Origin: Acidobacteriota bacterium
GTDB taxonomy: Bacteria > Acidobacteriota > Vicinamibacteria > Marinacidobacterales > SMYC01
DNA: 64,000 bases
Assembly (NCBI GenBank): GCA_004356105.1
Contig: SMYC01000069.1
Location: 24,420-88,419, forward strand
Direction: 5' to 3'
Below are positions 25,303 through 34,307 of the stretch, piece after piece (position 1 is the stretch's first letter; each line of letters starts with the position of its first letter). Position numbers and translations under genes: made by a program. Under the pieces are notes generated by a model. That model was not told the DNA's origin. It did not search any database and worked only from the letters and a program-made list of their open reading frames with translations.

Positions 25303-26208
25303 ATGATGAGTGCGGCAGAGAAGGACCCCTTAATCGGGAAGCGTTTGCGCGAATACGTGATCCTGGACCTGATCGGCAAGGGCGGGATGGCGAAAGTCTA
25401 CAAGGCGCGCCACGTTCTTCTCGACCAAATCCGAGCCATCAAATTCCTTCGGCCGGAGCTCCGCGAACGCCAAGAATACATCGCGCGCTTCCACCGCGAG
25501 GCTCGAGTCATGGTGCGGGTGAAGAACCGGCACGTCGTGACGCTTCACGAGTTCGGAACGGTGGGAGGCGAGCTCTTCTTCCTCGTGATGGAGTTTCTCG
25601 AGGGGGAAAGTCTCCGAAAGCGCCTCCGGCGTACCAGCTGGCTCCCGACCGCCGAGGCCGTGCGGATCGTACAGCAGATCGCACTCGGTCTCGTCGACGT
25701 GCACAAGCTCGGGATCGTGCATCGGGACATCTCTCCCGACAACATCCTCATCGTTCCCGAAGACGGCAAAGAGATCGTGAAGATCATCGATTTCGGTATC
25801 GCGAAAAACACCGCGCCCGGAACCGTCAAGATTACCCAAACGATGAAGTTGGTGGGTAAAGCGGAATATGTCGCACCCGAGCAGATCTACGGTCCCATGG
25901 GCGCTGACGACCATGGCGTGGATGGTCGTGCCGATATCTACTCGCTCGGCGTGACTTTCTACGAGCTGCTCGCCGGTGTGAAACCGTTCGAGGCGTCGAC
26001 CTCCAAAGCCTTGCTCGCCAAACACCTCACCGAGGAGCCGAAGGGTCTTTCGGAGGCAAACCCTCGCGTTCGTGTATCGCCTGCCATCGAGAGCATCGTC
26101 TTGCGCATGCTCGCAAAGAGTCCATCGGATCGACCGGCTTCGATGGACCGGTTGTACATGGAGCTCGCGGCGCTCGCGCATGACGCGCCGGTCTTGACGC
26201 CGGTTTAA
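25303..26208 (+). CDS. Ser/Thr protein kinase
   Basis: A 301-residue stand-alone Hanks-type kinase. It has the glycine loop GKGGMAKVY, the Lys in IRAIKFL, catalytic loop HRDISPDNIL, DFGIAKN activation start and an APEQ-type motif (YVAPEQIYG). The conserved HRDLKPxN is HRDISPDN, seen in some families. No transmembrane or PASTA region follows. The frame is open upstream to 25090, but the domain starts with PLIGKRLREYVI shortly after the ATG at 25303. A HlyD-like protein follows 45 bp downstream. Confidence 0.88.
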   Translation: MMSAAEKDPLIGKRLREYVILDLIGKGGMAKVYKARHVLLDQIRAIKFLRPELRERQEYIARFHREARVMVRVKNRHVVTLHEFGTVGGELFFLVMEFLEGESLRKRLRRTSWLPTAEAVRIVQQIALGLVDVHKLGIVHRDISPDNILIVPEDGKEIVKIIDFGIAKNTAPGTVKITQTMKLVGKAEYVAPEQIYGPMGADDHGVDGRADIYSLGVTFYELLAGVKPFEASTSKALLAKHLTEEPKGLSEANPRVRVSPAIESIVLRMLAKSPSDRPASMDRLYMELAALAHDAPVLTPV

Positions 26209-26253
26209 AAGAACGTAAGCCGGGCGACGGCGGGGTCTGATAACATCCCATCC

Positions 26254-27426
26254 GTGCCGACCAGTTTTTCGCGAACGCTCCGCTCTCTCGAGGCCGACCG
26301 CTTCAGGGGGAGCCTTCTCGGGATTGCCGTGGGACTTGCGCTCCTCTCGGGATGGCTCACGTGGTTCGTCTTTGCTCGCGTCGCACTCTACGAAGTTTCC
26401 GATGCCGCTCGGCTCGAAGTCGATGTCGAGCCGCACGAAGTGATGAGCCCCATATCCGGGCGCGTTATCCGCAATGAAATGGTGCTTGGGCGAGAGTTCC
26501 AAAAAGGAGAGCTTCTCATTGCGCTCGACGCGGTCGAGACACAATACGAGCTCGCAGAAACGACTGCCGAAGCGCGCGGGGGATTGGATCAGCTGGAGCG
26601 GCTCCGTCTCGAGATATCGGCGCAGAGTCAGGCGCTCGTTTCGTCCGAGCGCGCCTCCCGCTCGGCGCGCGCGGAAGCCCGGGCGCGTTACCAGGAGGCG
26701 CTCGAGTCCGCCAGTTTTGCCGCGCAATCAGCGGCGCGCCTAGCGAGACTCCACGACGAAGGCTTGCTCGCCAAAGCTGAGTCCGATGCGGCCGCGACGT
26801 CCCACATGCAACGCGTGAATGCCGCGCAAGCGCTCGCGAGCTCCGTCGAGCGGTTGAACCGCGAGTGGCAGATCGATTTGGCCGAAAAGCGCGCGGAGCT
26901 CGAGAGCCTCGAGCGGGAGCGCTCTCGACTCGAGTCGTCGGTCGAGAGCCTCGATGCCGTAGAAGACCGGCTCGAGCACACGCTCTCGTTGCATCAGCTG
27001 CGCGCTCCAGTGGCAGGCCGTATTGGCGACCTCGTGAGTCTCAAAGTTTCCGAGGTGGTCTCGGCGGGGCAGCACCTAGGTACGATCATCCCCCCTGGCG
27101 ACTTGCACGTTGTCGCCCAGTTTGCTCCCCACCGCGCGCTCGGACGTATTCGACCGGGTCAGAGCGCGAAGTTGCGTCTCCAGGGGTTCTCGTGGGTCCA
27201 GTATGGCGCCGTGCCGGCAACCGTGAGCCGCGTCGGTAGCGAGCCGAGCGGCGGCACCATCCGGGTCGAGCTCAGCCTCGATAATCCTGACGGGTTTCCC
27301 GTCGATCTCGCTCACGGACTCCCGGGTATCGTCGAAGTTGAGGTCGAGCGCATCTCGCCGGCCACGCTCGTTCTTCGAGCTGCCGGCAATACGTTGTCGA
27401 GACCCGTCTCTTCGGGGGTGCGATGA
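26254..27426 (+). CDS. HlyD-family membrane fusion protein
   Basis: A periplasmic adaptor of 390 residues (GTG start). It has one N-terminal membrane helix (about 22-45), a biotinyl-lipoyl half motif ISGRVIRNEMVLGREFQKGELL, a long coiled-coil hairpin (about 95-240) and the second half HQLRAPVAGRIGDLVSL. It ends with a beta-barrel domain. Such proteins join an inner-membrane exporter to an outer-membrane channel. No ABC exporter or TolC is nearby. Confidence 0.85.
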   Translation: MPTSFSRTLRSLEADRFRGSLLGIAVGLALLSGWLTWFVFARVALYEVSDAARLEVDVEPHEVMSPISGRVIRNEMVLGREFQKGELLIALDAVETQYELAETTAEARGGLDQLERLRLEISAQSQALVSSERASRSARAEARARYQEALESASFAAQSAARLARLHDEGLLAKAESDAAATSHMQRVNAAQALASSVERLNREWQIDLAEKRAELESLERERSRLESSVESLDAVEDRLEHTLSLHQLRAPVAGRIGDLVSLKVSEVVSAGQHLGTIIPPGDLHVVAQFAPHRALGRIRPGQSAKLRLQGFSWVQYGAVPATVSRVGSEPSGGTIRVELSLDNPDGFPVDLAHGLPGIVEVEVERISPATLVLRAAGNTLSRPVSSGVR

Positions 27427-27511
27427 CGGGCTTCTCGAATCGTATAATCTAACTGTATGACACAGCTCGTTGAACAGATAGGTGCAGCGGTGGCTTCGGG
27501 GAGGTAACGCG

Positions 27512-28753
27512 TTGTCGCGAGAACGCGATCTCATCTACGACTGGAATCGGGTCGATCCGTCGGTTTTGGAAGCGCTGCCGAAAGCGCTCGAGCTCAACGA
27601 CGAGACACTCCGAGACGGATTGCAAAGCCCGTCGGTCCTTTCCCCACCCATCGAGTCGAAGATCGAGATTCTGCACTTGATGGCTGCGCTCGGGATTCAC
27701 TCCGTGAATATCGGCCTGCCGGGTGCCGGGCCGCACGTACAGAAGCAAGTGCTACGCCTCGCGAAAGAGATCGTCGACCAAAAGCTCCCCCTCGTCCCCA
27801 ATTGTGCGGCACGCACTCTCGAGGCCGATATCCGCCCCATTGTCGAGATCTCGCAAAAAGTCGGGATCCCCATCGAAGCCGCAACGTTCATCGGCTCGAG
27901 TCCCATCCGCCAATATGTCGAGAACTGGGGACTCGACAAGCTCGTGAAACATACCGAGTCCGCGGTGCGCTACACGGTCGAGAACGGTCTTCCGAATATG
28001 TACGTCACCGAGGATACGATTCGCGCAACGCCCGAAACGATCCGCAAACTCTATACGACCGCAATCGAATGTGGCGCTCGGCGTGTCGTGCTCACCGATA
28101 CGGTTGGCCACGCTACTCCGCTAGGGGTGAAAGCGCTCGTGGCATTCATGCAGCAAGTCATTGCCGACAGCGGTGAAGACGTCAAGATCGACTGGCACGG
28201 GCACCGCGATCGCGGGCTGTCCGTCCCGAACAGTTTGGCGGCGATCGAGGCGGGTGTCGATCGCGTCCACGCTTGCGCGCTCGGCATCGGCGAGCGCTGC
28301 GGCAATACGCCGATGGACATCTTGCTGGTGAACTTGAAGCTCTTGGGCTGGATCGATAACGACTTGAGCCGTCTCGCCGAATATTGTCGCGTGGTCTCGG
28401 AGGCGGTGGGCGTTCCCATCCCCGCGAATTATCCGGTTGTGGGGGAAGACGCCTTCCGCACGGGGACCGGCGTGCATGCGGCCGCGGTGATCAAAGCTCT
28501 CAACAAACAAGATGCCTGGCTCGCCGACCGTGTCTATTCCGGCGTTCCCGCGGGCGAGTTCGGTCTCGAGCAAAAAATCGAGGTCGGCCCGATGAGTGGT
28601 CTGTCGAACGTGCACTATTGGCTGAGCTCGCGAGGATTGCCCGTCGAGGACGCTCTCGTCCAGGCGATTTTCGAAAAAGCGAAAACCTCGAACCACGTTC
28701 TCGACGACGCGGAGATCGAACAGGTTGTGCGCGAGCTCGGCGAGCGCGCCTGA
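27512..28753 (+). CDS. LeuA/HMG-CoA lyase-like enzyme
   Basis: A DRE-TIM metallolyase of 413 residues. The signature is LNDETLRDGLQSP (divalent metal and substrate loop), with DWHGHRDRGLSVPNSLAAIEAG as the metal-binding His pair and GIGERCGNTPMD as the second family motif. It resembles 2-isopropylmalate or homocitrate synthases but lacks the LeuA regulatory domain. The first in-frame ATG (27482) has no ribosome site; GGGGAGG precedes a TTG at 27512, which I take as start. lpxA follows with no gap. Confidence 0.8.
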   Translation: MSRERDLIYDWNRVDPSVLEALPKALELNDETLRDGLQSPSVLSPPIESKIEILHLMAALGIHSVNIGLPGAGPHVQKQVLRLAKEIVDQKLPLVPNCAARTLEADIRPIVEISQKVGIPIEAATFIGSSPIRQYVENWGLDKLVKHTESAVRYTVENGLPNMYVTEDTIRATPETIRKLYTTAIECGARRVVLTDTVGHATPLGVKALVAFMQQVIADSGEDVKIDWHGHRDRGLSVPNSLAAIEAGVDRVHACALGIGERCGNTPMDILLVNLKLLGWIDNDLSRLAEYCRVVSEAVGVPIPANYPVVGEDAFRTGTGVHAAAVIKALNKQDAWLADRVYSGVPAGEFGLEQKIEVGPMSGLSNVHYWLSSRGLPVEDALVQAIFEKAKTSNHVLDDAEIEQVVRELGERA

Positions 28754-29536
28754 ATGGCCATTCACCCGACCGCCATCATCGACAACGGAGCTCGCCTCGG
28801 CGAGAACGTCACGATTGGTCCTTACGCGGTCGTAGAGGCCGATGTCGAGGTTGGCGAAGGAACGGCGGTCGGCGCGCACGCGGTGTTGAAGACCGGACTA
28901 CGTCTCGGAAAGAACGTGACGGTCAACGAGGCGGCGGTGCTCGGCGGGCTCCCCCAGGACCTAAAATTCAGTGGCGCTCGAAGCTATGCGGTCGTGGAGG
29001 ACGGTGCGACGATCCGCGAGTTCGCCACGATCCATCGAAGCGCGCAAGAGGACGGCGTCACTCGGATCGGACGCAATTGTTTCATCATGAGCTACGGGCA
29101 CGTTGCTCATGATTGCGACATTGGGGAGGACACCATCATCGCTAGCTCTACGACGCTAGGCGGACACATCCGCATCGGACCGAAAGCCTTCATCTCGGGC
29201 GGCGTGGTGATTCACCAGTTCACGCGCGTCGGCGAGCTCGCAATGGTTGGTGGTGGCTCCAAAGTGAATCTCGACGTGCCGCCATTCGTGACCGTCGACG
29301 GCGTTCCGGCTAGAGTCATTGGGCTCAATACGGTCGGGCTTCGACGCGCCGGCGTTGCCGCGGAAGAGATCAAAACGTTGAAGGGCGCCTATCGAGCTCT
29401 CTTTCGTGAGAAGCGGTCATTGGAGCAAGCCCTTTCCCATTTGGATGGTTTGGAAGGCGAGCTCGCCGCGAAAATGGCGACGTTTTTCAGGGGGAGTGAG
29501 CGTGGAGTCTGTCGCGCCCGCGCCGCGAAACGTTGA
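28754..29536 (+). CDS. lpxA: UDP-N-acetylglucosamine acyltransferase LpxA
   Basis: First committed step of lipid A synthesis, transferring a hydroxyacyl chain from ACP to UDP-GlcNAc. The protein has 260 residues, with an N-terminal left-handed beta helix of hexapeptide repeats, the catalytic His in YGHVAHDCDIG, and a helical C-terminal domain ending in SERGVCR. It starts immediately after the stop of the LeuA-like gene. The other lpx genes are not in the window. This gene shows the organism makes lipopolysaccharide. Confidence 0.93.
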   Translation: MAIHPTAIIDNGARLGENVTIGPYAVVEADVEVGEGTAVGAHAVLKTGLRLGKNVTVNEAAVLGGLPQDLKFSGARSYAVVEDGATIREFATIHRSAQEDGVTRIGRNCFIMSYGHVAHDCDIGEDTIIASSTTLGGHIRIGPKAFISGGVVIHQFTRVGELAMVGGGSKVNLDVPPFVTVDGVPARVIGLNTVGLRRAGVAAEEIKTLKGAYRALFREKRSLEQALSHLDGLEGELAAKMATFFRGSERGVCRARAAKR

Positions 29537-29641
29537 CGCCCATATCAAGTACAGCTTGCCCGGCCCCGTTTATTCCGCGGCGGCCAAGTAGCTCGCTCTT
29601 CCAATCGTGCTATCCTTCGCTCCTTTCATCGGGGGCTGGCG

Positions 29642-30358
29642 ATGGACAATCTAGGCCTAGATGGGCTCAAGAAACACATCCCGAATATCGTTACCGTGAC
29701 GGGCATGGGATGCGGATTCTTTTCCATCCTCTCGAGCCAGCGCGGTGCGATAAGTACCGCACTACTTCTACTGTTATGTGCCGGCCTCTGCGACATTCTC
29801 GATGGAAAGCTCGCCCGAATCTTGGGAACGTCCTCGCGCTTCGGCGGGGAGCTCGATTCGCTCGCCGACGCTATTTCCTTTGGCGTGGCACCGAGCATCT
29901 TACTTTACGAGACATCGCTTTATCGGCTCGGATGGTTTGGTGGGGCCTGTGCCTTCTTCTTTACCGCGATGGCGGCCTTTCGTCTCGCCCGTTTCAACCT
30001 TCCCTCGGCTGAGCACGATCGCCGGGACGTGTTTCGAGGGTTTTCGACGCCTACTGCCGCTATCTATGTCGGCACCTTTGTCGTGATGAGTGACCGCCTG
30101 CCGAGCGAGCTCGGTGCCTTTTATGCCGTGGCACTTGGTGGGCTCATGGTCTCGCGCGTTCCTAGCCCAGCCTTCAAAGGTGCTGGCGTCTCGTCGATCT
30201 ATCTCGTCGTCGGCCTCCTCAATTCGCTAGCTCTTTTTCTTTGGCCCAGCTTCTGGACTTTTGCGTGGTGGAATCTCTATACGGGTTTCGTTCTTTGCCT
30301 GGCCTACAATATTTCATCGAAAATCCAAGCTCGGTCCGAATCTGCATCGCCGGGATAG
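29642..30358 (+). CDS. pssA: CDP-diacylglycerol-serine O-phosphatidyltransferase
   Basis: Makes phosphatidylserine, precursor of phosphatidylethanolamine. The protein has 238 residues and about seven membrane helices. The CDP-alcohol phosphotransferase signature D-G-x2-A-R-x8-G-x3-D-x3-D is complete in DILDGKLARILGTSSRFGG followed by ELDSLAD. The size and the N-terminal HIPNIVTVTGMGCGF fit PssA. A phosphatidylserine decarboxylase gene is not seen here. Confidence 0.9.
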   Translation: MDNLGLDGLKKHIPNIVTVTGMGCGFFSILSSQRGAISTALLLLLCAGLCDILDGKLARILGTSSRFGGELDSLADAISFGVAPSILLYETSLYRLGWFGGACAFFFTAMAAFRLARFNLPSAEHDRRDVFRGFSTPTAAIYVGTFVVMSDRLPSELGAFYAVALGGLMVSRVPSPAFKGAGVSSIYLVVGLLNSLALFLWPSFWTFAWWNLYTGFVLCLAYNISSKIQARSESASPG

Positions 30359-30410
30359 AAGAGAACGATCGCCGAACCGCTGAGCTCCGTGGCGGTCGGG
30401 GTTTCTGCAA

Positions 30411-30872
30411 TTAGAGCCAGCGCCGAACCTGGGACTTGTAGTGGCGATAGGTGTCACCGAAGGCGCGCTCCAGATAGGCTTCTCCGCGCGCGATGACTTG
30501 GCGGGTCATCACGAAGAGTAGTGGCACGAGCAGCAATATCACCCACAAGCTATTCATCCAGAGGCCAATCCCGACATAGAGCGTTGCGAGCGCCACATAG
30601 AGCGGGTTGCGCGTGAAGCGGTAGGGCCCGCTGTTCACAATCGTCGAGCTTGGCTGATCGGGTCGGATCGTCGTCTCGTGGCGGCGCAGCTCGCGGAAGC
30701 CGGAGACACTGATCGCGATCGCGATGACGATAAAAACGATCCCGAGCGCTGTCGCGTAAGAGTTCGGCACGACGGTGAGAGGGTGCATTCGGGAGAGCAG
30801 CAGCCCAGCGGCGAGAAAGCTCAAGTAAATGAACGGCGGCGGAAAGCGGATGCCCGCGTGATCTTCACTCAC
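30411..30872 (-). CDS. isoprenylcysteine carboxyl methyltransferase-like protein
   Basis: A 153-residue membrane methyltransferase with four or five helices. The ICMT/PEMT-type motif is seen: GPYRFTRNPLYVA, followed by a RGEAYLERAFGDTYRHYKSQVRRW tail that binds S-adenosylmethionine. In bacteria the substrate is usually unknown, with phospholipid or quinone-like molecules proposed. It is convergent with pssA; no operon partner. Confidence 0.85.
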   Translation of the reverse strand: MSEDHAGIRFPPPFIYLSFLAAGLLLSRMHPLTVVPNSYATALGIVFIVIAIAISVSGFRELRRHETTIRPDQPSSTIVNSGPYRFTRNPLYVALATLYVGIGLWMNSLWVILLLVPLLFVMTRQVIARGEAYLERAFGDTYRHYKSQVRRWL

Positions 30873-30984
30873 CCCTCACTCATACCGCAACGGGGCTTCT
30901 GGCGCAATCCACGTCGCGTTGACGTAGACGGGCGGGCGGCTGGCCGATACACTCGTTCCACAACCTTTGGGAACGGACGCATTG

Positions 30985-32550
30985 ATGCGGCTCGCTATCT
31001 TTCATGGCTTCGAGCTCACGGGCTCGGCAGCAACGAGTACACGCGCTATCTGTCGCGGGCGCTGGCCCGGCACGGCCATGACGTCCAAGTCCTGTGCCGC
31101 GAGCCCCATCCGGCGGATATCCCGCACGTGGCGCGCGCCTTTGCCTGGGATGCGTCGGGAAAGAGCCGACAGCTCTTCTCGCGTGACGTCGGAGACGAAG
31201 GCGTAACGCTGCACCAGCTTGCGAACGGAGCGGTGCGACCCGTTTACGTCACCGACAAACAACGCGCCGGAAACGTGAAAGCCTTCGAGTCGCTGACGGA
31301 TGACGAGCTCTCCGCCTATCACGCGGAGAGCGTGCGGCTCGTCGACCTCGTTTTGGGCGAGCACCCGTCGAGCTCGTGCACGCCAACCATCTCGTGTGGT
31401 AGCCCTGCGTTCTTGCCGACACGTCGCATCCGTTCATCGTGTTTCCTCACGGGAGCTCTATCGAGTACACCATTCGCAGAGACCACCGCTATCGTGGCCA
31501 CGCCGCGTTAGCACTGCGTGCGGCGAGGGGCATCATCACTGGGAACCAGGAAGTGCTCGATCGCATTCTCGACCTCTATCCCGACGAGCGTGACGCGCTA
31601 CAGGCGAAGAGCACCATCGTGGGTGTGGGCGTTGATACGTCGTTGTTTCGTCCCGTGACTCGCTCCGAGCGCAAGAAGACGGTGTCTCGGGTCCAGGGGC
31701 CTCGCGGCGGGAAGACGATCGCGCAATCTCGCGAGCTCGTCGAACGGCTCGAACGGGGAGAGCTCGATGCGATGACGCGTTACCACGGAACCTATGACCA
31801 GGCCGTGCCCGACGAGCAAGTGAAGGAGAAGATCGCGTGCATTCCCTGGGACGAAGGCCGGATACTGCTTTTCGTTGGTGCGCTTACGGCCGGGAAGGGA
31901 ATCCAAACGCTTTTGTGCGCACTACCGGCGATCCTGCGTGAACATTCGGATACCCATCTCGTCATTGTCGGGAGCGGCGCCTATCGCGAGGTTCTCGAGG
32001 CACTGGTCTATGCGAACGCGGCCGGCCGACAGAAACTGTTCGACTATCTCGTCGCCCATGGTTTCGACCTCGACCGCAGCGCGCTTACAGGTGGCTGGGA
32101 GGGGCTTTCGGGCGCGGTGCCCGCTTATCCCGGCCTCGAAGAACACGTACACTTTCTCGGCCGACTCCCACATGCGTTGTTGCAGTTCGTCGTGCCGTGC
32201 GTGGACCTTGCCATCTTTCCCTCCGTGGTGCCCGAAGCCTATCCTCTGGTTCTGATGGAATCGCTCGCAGCCGGCGTCCTCCCGCTCGTTTCTGATTTCA
32301 GCGGTTTCGCCGACGGACTAGATCAACTCGAGGTTTTCTTTGGAAGGGATCTGGTCGACCGGCTTCGCCTGCCATTCGCTCCGGCCGAGCGCGTGGAAGG
32401 TATGATCGACCGGGTTTGTGGCTTGTTGAGGGATTTCCCGACGAAGAGACCCACGAGCGATTGCGCGCCGTGGCGGTCGAGCACTTCGACTGGGACGTCC
32501 GCGCCCGCGAGATGGCGGCCGCCTATCGTCGCTTCGCTGCGCGAAGCTAG
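30985..32550 (+). pseudogene. GT4-type glycosyltransferase, multiply broken
   Basis: ATG at 30985 starts MRLAIFHGFELTGS, but the next residues SNEYTRYLSRALARHGHDVQVL are in another frame (break near 31030). A second break near 31370 joins to LVHANHLVW, which has an in-frame TAG at about 31401, then HPFIVFPHGSSIEYTI. The donor-binding half (LLFVGALTAGKGIQ, VIVGSGAYRE, PSVVPEAYPLVLMESLAAG) is intact in the 31439 frame. A third break near 32440 leads to the C terminus EHFDWDVRAREMA and a TAG at 32548. All pieces together make one retaining glycosyltransferase. Confidence 0.7.
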
Positions 32551-32559
32551 GGAGAGTTC

Positions 32560-32742
32560 TTACTCACGGCGCAACGCGGTCACCGGCGCGATCCGCGTCG
32601 CACGTCGGGCTGGTACATAGCTTGCTAGAAGCGCCACGATTCCGAGAAAGAGGGTGAAGGTGATGAGCGTTACCGGATCATTGGCGCGGACGCCGAAGAG
32701 AGGCCCCGTCATCACCCGTGCTGCCGCGAACGAAGGATTGCA
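32560..32742 (-). pseudogene. FtsX/MacB-type permease, C-terminal remnant
   Basis: The last 55-60 codons match ADOP/MacB permeases: GPLFGVRANDPVTL, a membrane helix TFTLFLGIVALLASYVPARR and the ending IAPVTALRRE. This corresponds closely to the C terminus of the ADOP protein at 49935-52603 (LLFGVGAEAF, GGYVPARRAAKLDPLVALRHD). The remaining several hundred codons are absent; sequence upstream of about 32742 is unrelated. Confidence 0.65.
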
Positions 32743-32797
32743 TGCTGCCTCCTGGTCTCATTAGACGAAAAGAGCAGGCGGGGAGTTTGCTCGAACG

Positions 32798-33817
32798 TCA
32801 GTCGGGCACGATCCCGAGAGGGTCTGGTGCGTCAGGGTCGACGCCGAGGGTCTCCGCCATCTCCTGCGCGCTGCGGTCGATGAGGAACTCGGCCCAGAGA
32901 GGGAAGTGGTCCGAAACGCGGTGGGTCATGGCGTTTGTCGAGAGCTCCGGAAACAGAGCCCCAACGAAATCGATGACCCCGGCGGCATTGTTAAACGTGA
33001 GCTTCATGTCGTCCCCCATGAACCACGCAATTTGATCGTAGAACTTGGGCTCGTTCCCCGCGGTGGTCTTGAGCCCGTGGAGCTGCGCTGGAACCACGAG
33101 CCCGGTCGACACGAAAGCTTGAAAGAGCGGGTTGTCCCCTCGGCGATCGATGTTGAAATCGCCAAGCACGATGACGCTCCCGATCTCGCGATCGTTCTGG
33201 CGGGCCCGATCGCGAAGGTCCTTCGCGACGACTTTAGCGAGCTTTTCGAGCTCCGGGATCCGGTTGGCAGGTATATCGCCGAACTTGATGTGCGTGGTCA
33301 CGAGTGAGAAACGCATGTGGCCCGCGTCGAACCCGACGATATACGGCGTTCGGTCGAACTGCTCGGCCGGATCGCCCGCATCCGTTTCTGGGAGAACGAT
33401 CTCTCCCGCTAGCCCAGACAGCTTGACTCGGCGGCGATCGAAAACGAAACCGAGACGCTCGGTGTTTCCGGCCGATCCGGCGCTGACGTCGGTGAGGATG
33501 AGGTCCCAGTCGGGCCCGAGAAACTCATCAACGAGCGCCCGCACCGCGACCGTGTCGCGTTTGATCTCCTGTATCGCGACGACGTCGAATCGCCGGAGAA
33601 TCTCTGCGATCGAGGCCAGCGCTCTCAGGTTTCTTTTCGGACTATCGTCGTTTTCGGTGAACTCTGGATGAAAGCGTCCGAGAGCTCGGATGTTCCAGGA
33701 ACCGATGACGAGATTTTCATCGCTACGCTTGCTAGGAATGCCCGATGCTGAGATGCGACGCCTGAGCCTCGCGATGTCCTCGACGACTTGGACGGGATAG
33801 TCCGCATGCGTCAACAC
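32798..33817 (-). CDS. endonuclease/exonuclease/phosphatase-family protein
   Basis: A 339-residue EEP-fold hydrolase. Motifs in order are IGSWNIRAL (Asn), VAIQEIK (Glu), VTTHIKFG, VLGDFNIDRRGDN (Asp-Asn) and the final SDHFPLWAEF (Asp-His). No signal peptide is visible, so it probably acts in the cytoplasm on nucleic acid or phosphoesters. The first 20 residues before the domain are not conserved; the ATG at 33817 was kept. It lies 9 bp downstream of the SnoaL-like gene. Confidence 0.87.
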   Translation of the reverse strand: MLTHADYPVQVVEDIARLRRRISASGIPSKRSDENLVIGSWNIRALGRFHPEFTENDDSPKRNLRALASIAEILRRFDVVAIQEIKRDTVAVRALVDEFLGPDWDLILTDVSAGSAGNTERLGFVFDRRRVKLSGLAGEIVLPETDAGDPAEQFDRTPYIVGFDAGHMRFSLVTTHIKFGDIPANRIPELEKLAKVVAKDLRDRARQNDREIGSVIVLGDFNIDRRGDNPLFQAFVSTGLVVPAQLHGLKTTAGNEPKFYDQIAWFMGDDMKLTFNNAAGVIDFVGALFPELSTNAMTHRVSDHFPLWAEFLIDRSAQEMAETLGVDPDAPDPLGIVPD

Positions 33818-33826
33818 GGACGATGT

Positions 33827-34210
33827 TTACCCCTTGGCGTTCCAGATATCGCGATGCATGAGCCACTGGCCGTCGACTTTCTTCCACACAACGATAAACT
33901 TCGCCACCATCTGCGTGGCCTCGCCTCCGGCGGGGGCAAAATCGAGCGTGGCTTCGCCGATCTCGCAGGCCGCGTCGTCTGAGATGAGCTCGAGATCCAC
34001 CGTCTCGAGCTTGACGGCTTTCAAGCCCATATCGTTGACGACCGAGCCCCAGAGACCACGCAGAGCCTCGTGCCCTTTGACCACGGGACCGTCCGGGGGA
34101 AGAGCGACGCCGTCCTCTGTATAGATGGCGGCCATCCCTTCGATATCGCCCTTCGCGGCCGCTTCCTCGAACCGACGGTTGACCCTTGCGATTTCTTCAC
34201 TGCTCATCAT
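33827..34210 (-). CDS. SnoaL/DUF4440-like protein
   Basis: A 127-residue NTF2-like fold protein of the SgcJ/EcaC type. It shows EIARVNRRFEEAAAKGDIEGMAAIYTEDGVALPP, a conserved Gly-His turn VKGHEALRGLW, and the C-terminal strands KFIVVWKKVDGQWLMHRDIWN. These small proteins bind or transform hydrophobic compounds, but the role is usually unknown. A GGAGGG ribosome site lies before the start on the minus strand. Confidence 0.87.
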   Translation of the reverse strand: MMSSEEIARVNRRFEEAAAKGDIEGMAAIYTEDGVALPPDGPVVKGHEALRGLWGSVVNDMGLKAVKLETVDLELISDDAACEIGEATLDFAPAGGEATQMVAKFIVVWKKVDGQWLMHRDIWNAKG

Positions 34211-34307
34211 GCCCTCCTTTAGACAGGAAGCCCGGAGAGTTTACGAAACGTGTATGGGGGTGTGCAAGTGACGGCAGGCTATCGACGATCAGCTATTATG
34301 GGGGAGC

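Noticed and set aside
29490..29591. Short GTG-started frame after lpxA with a good ribosome site
   Set aside because: Twenty-eight codons with no homology, mostly within lpxA; likely chance.
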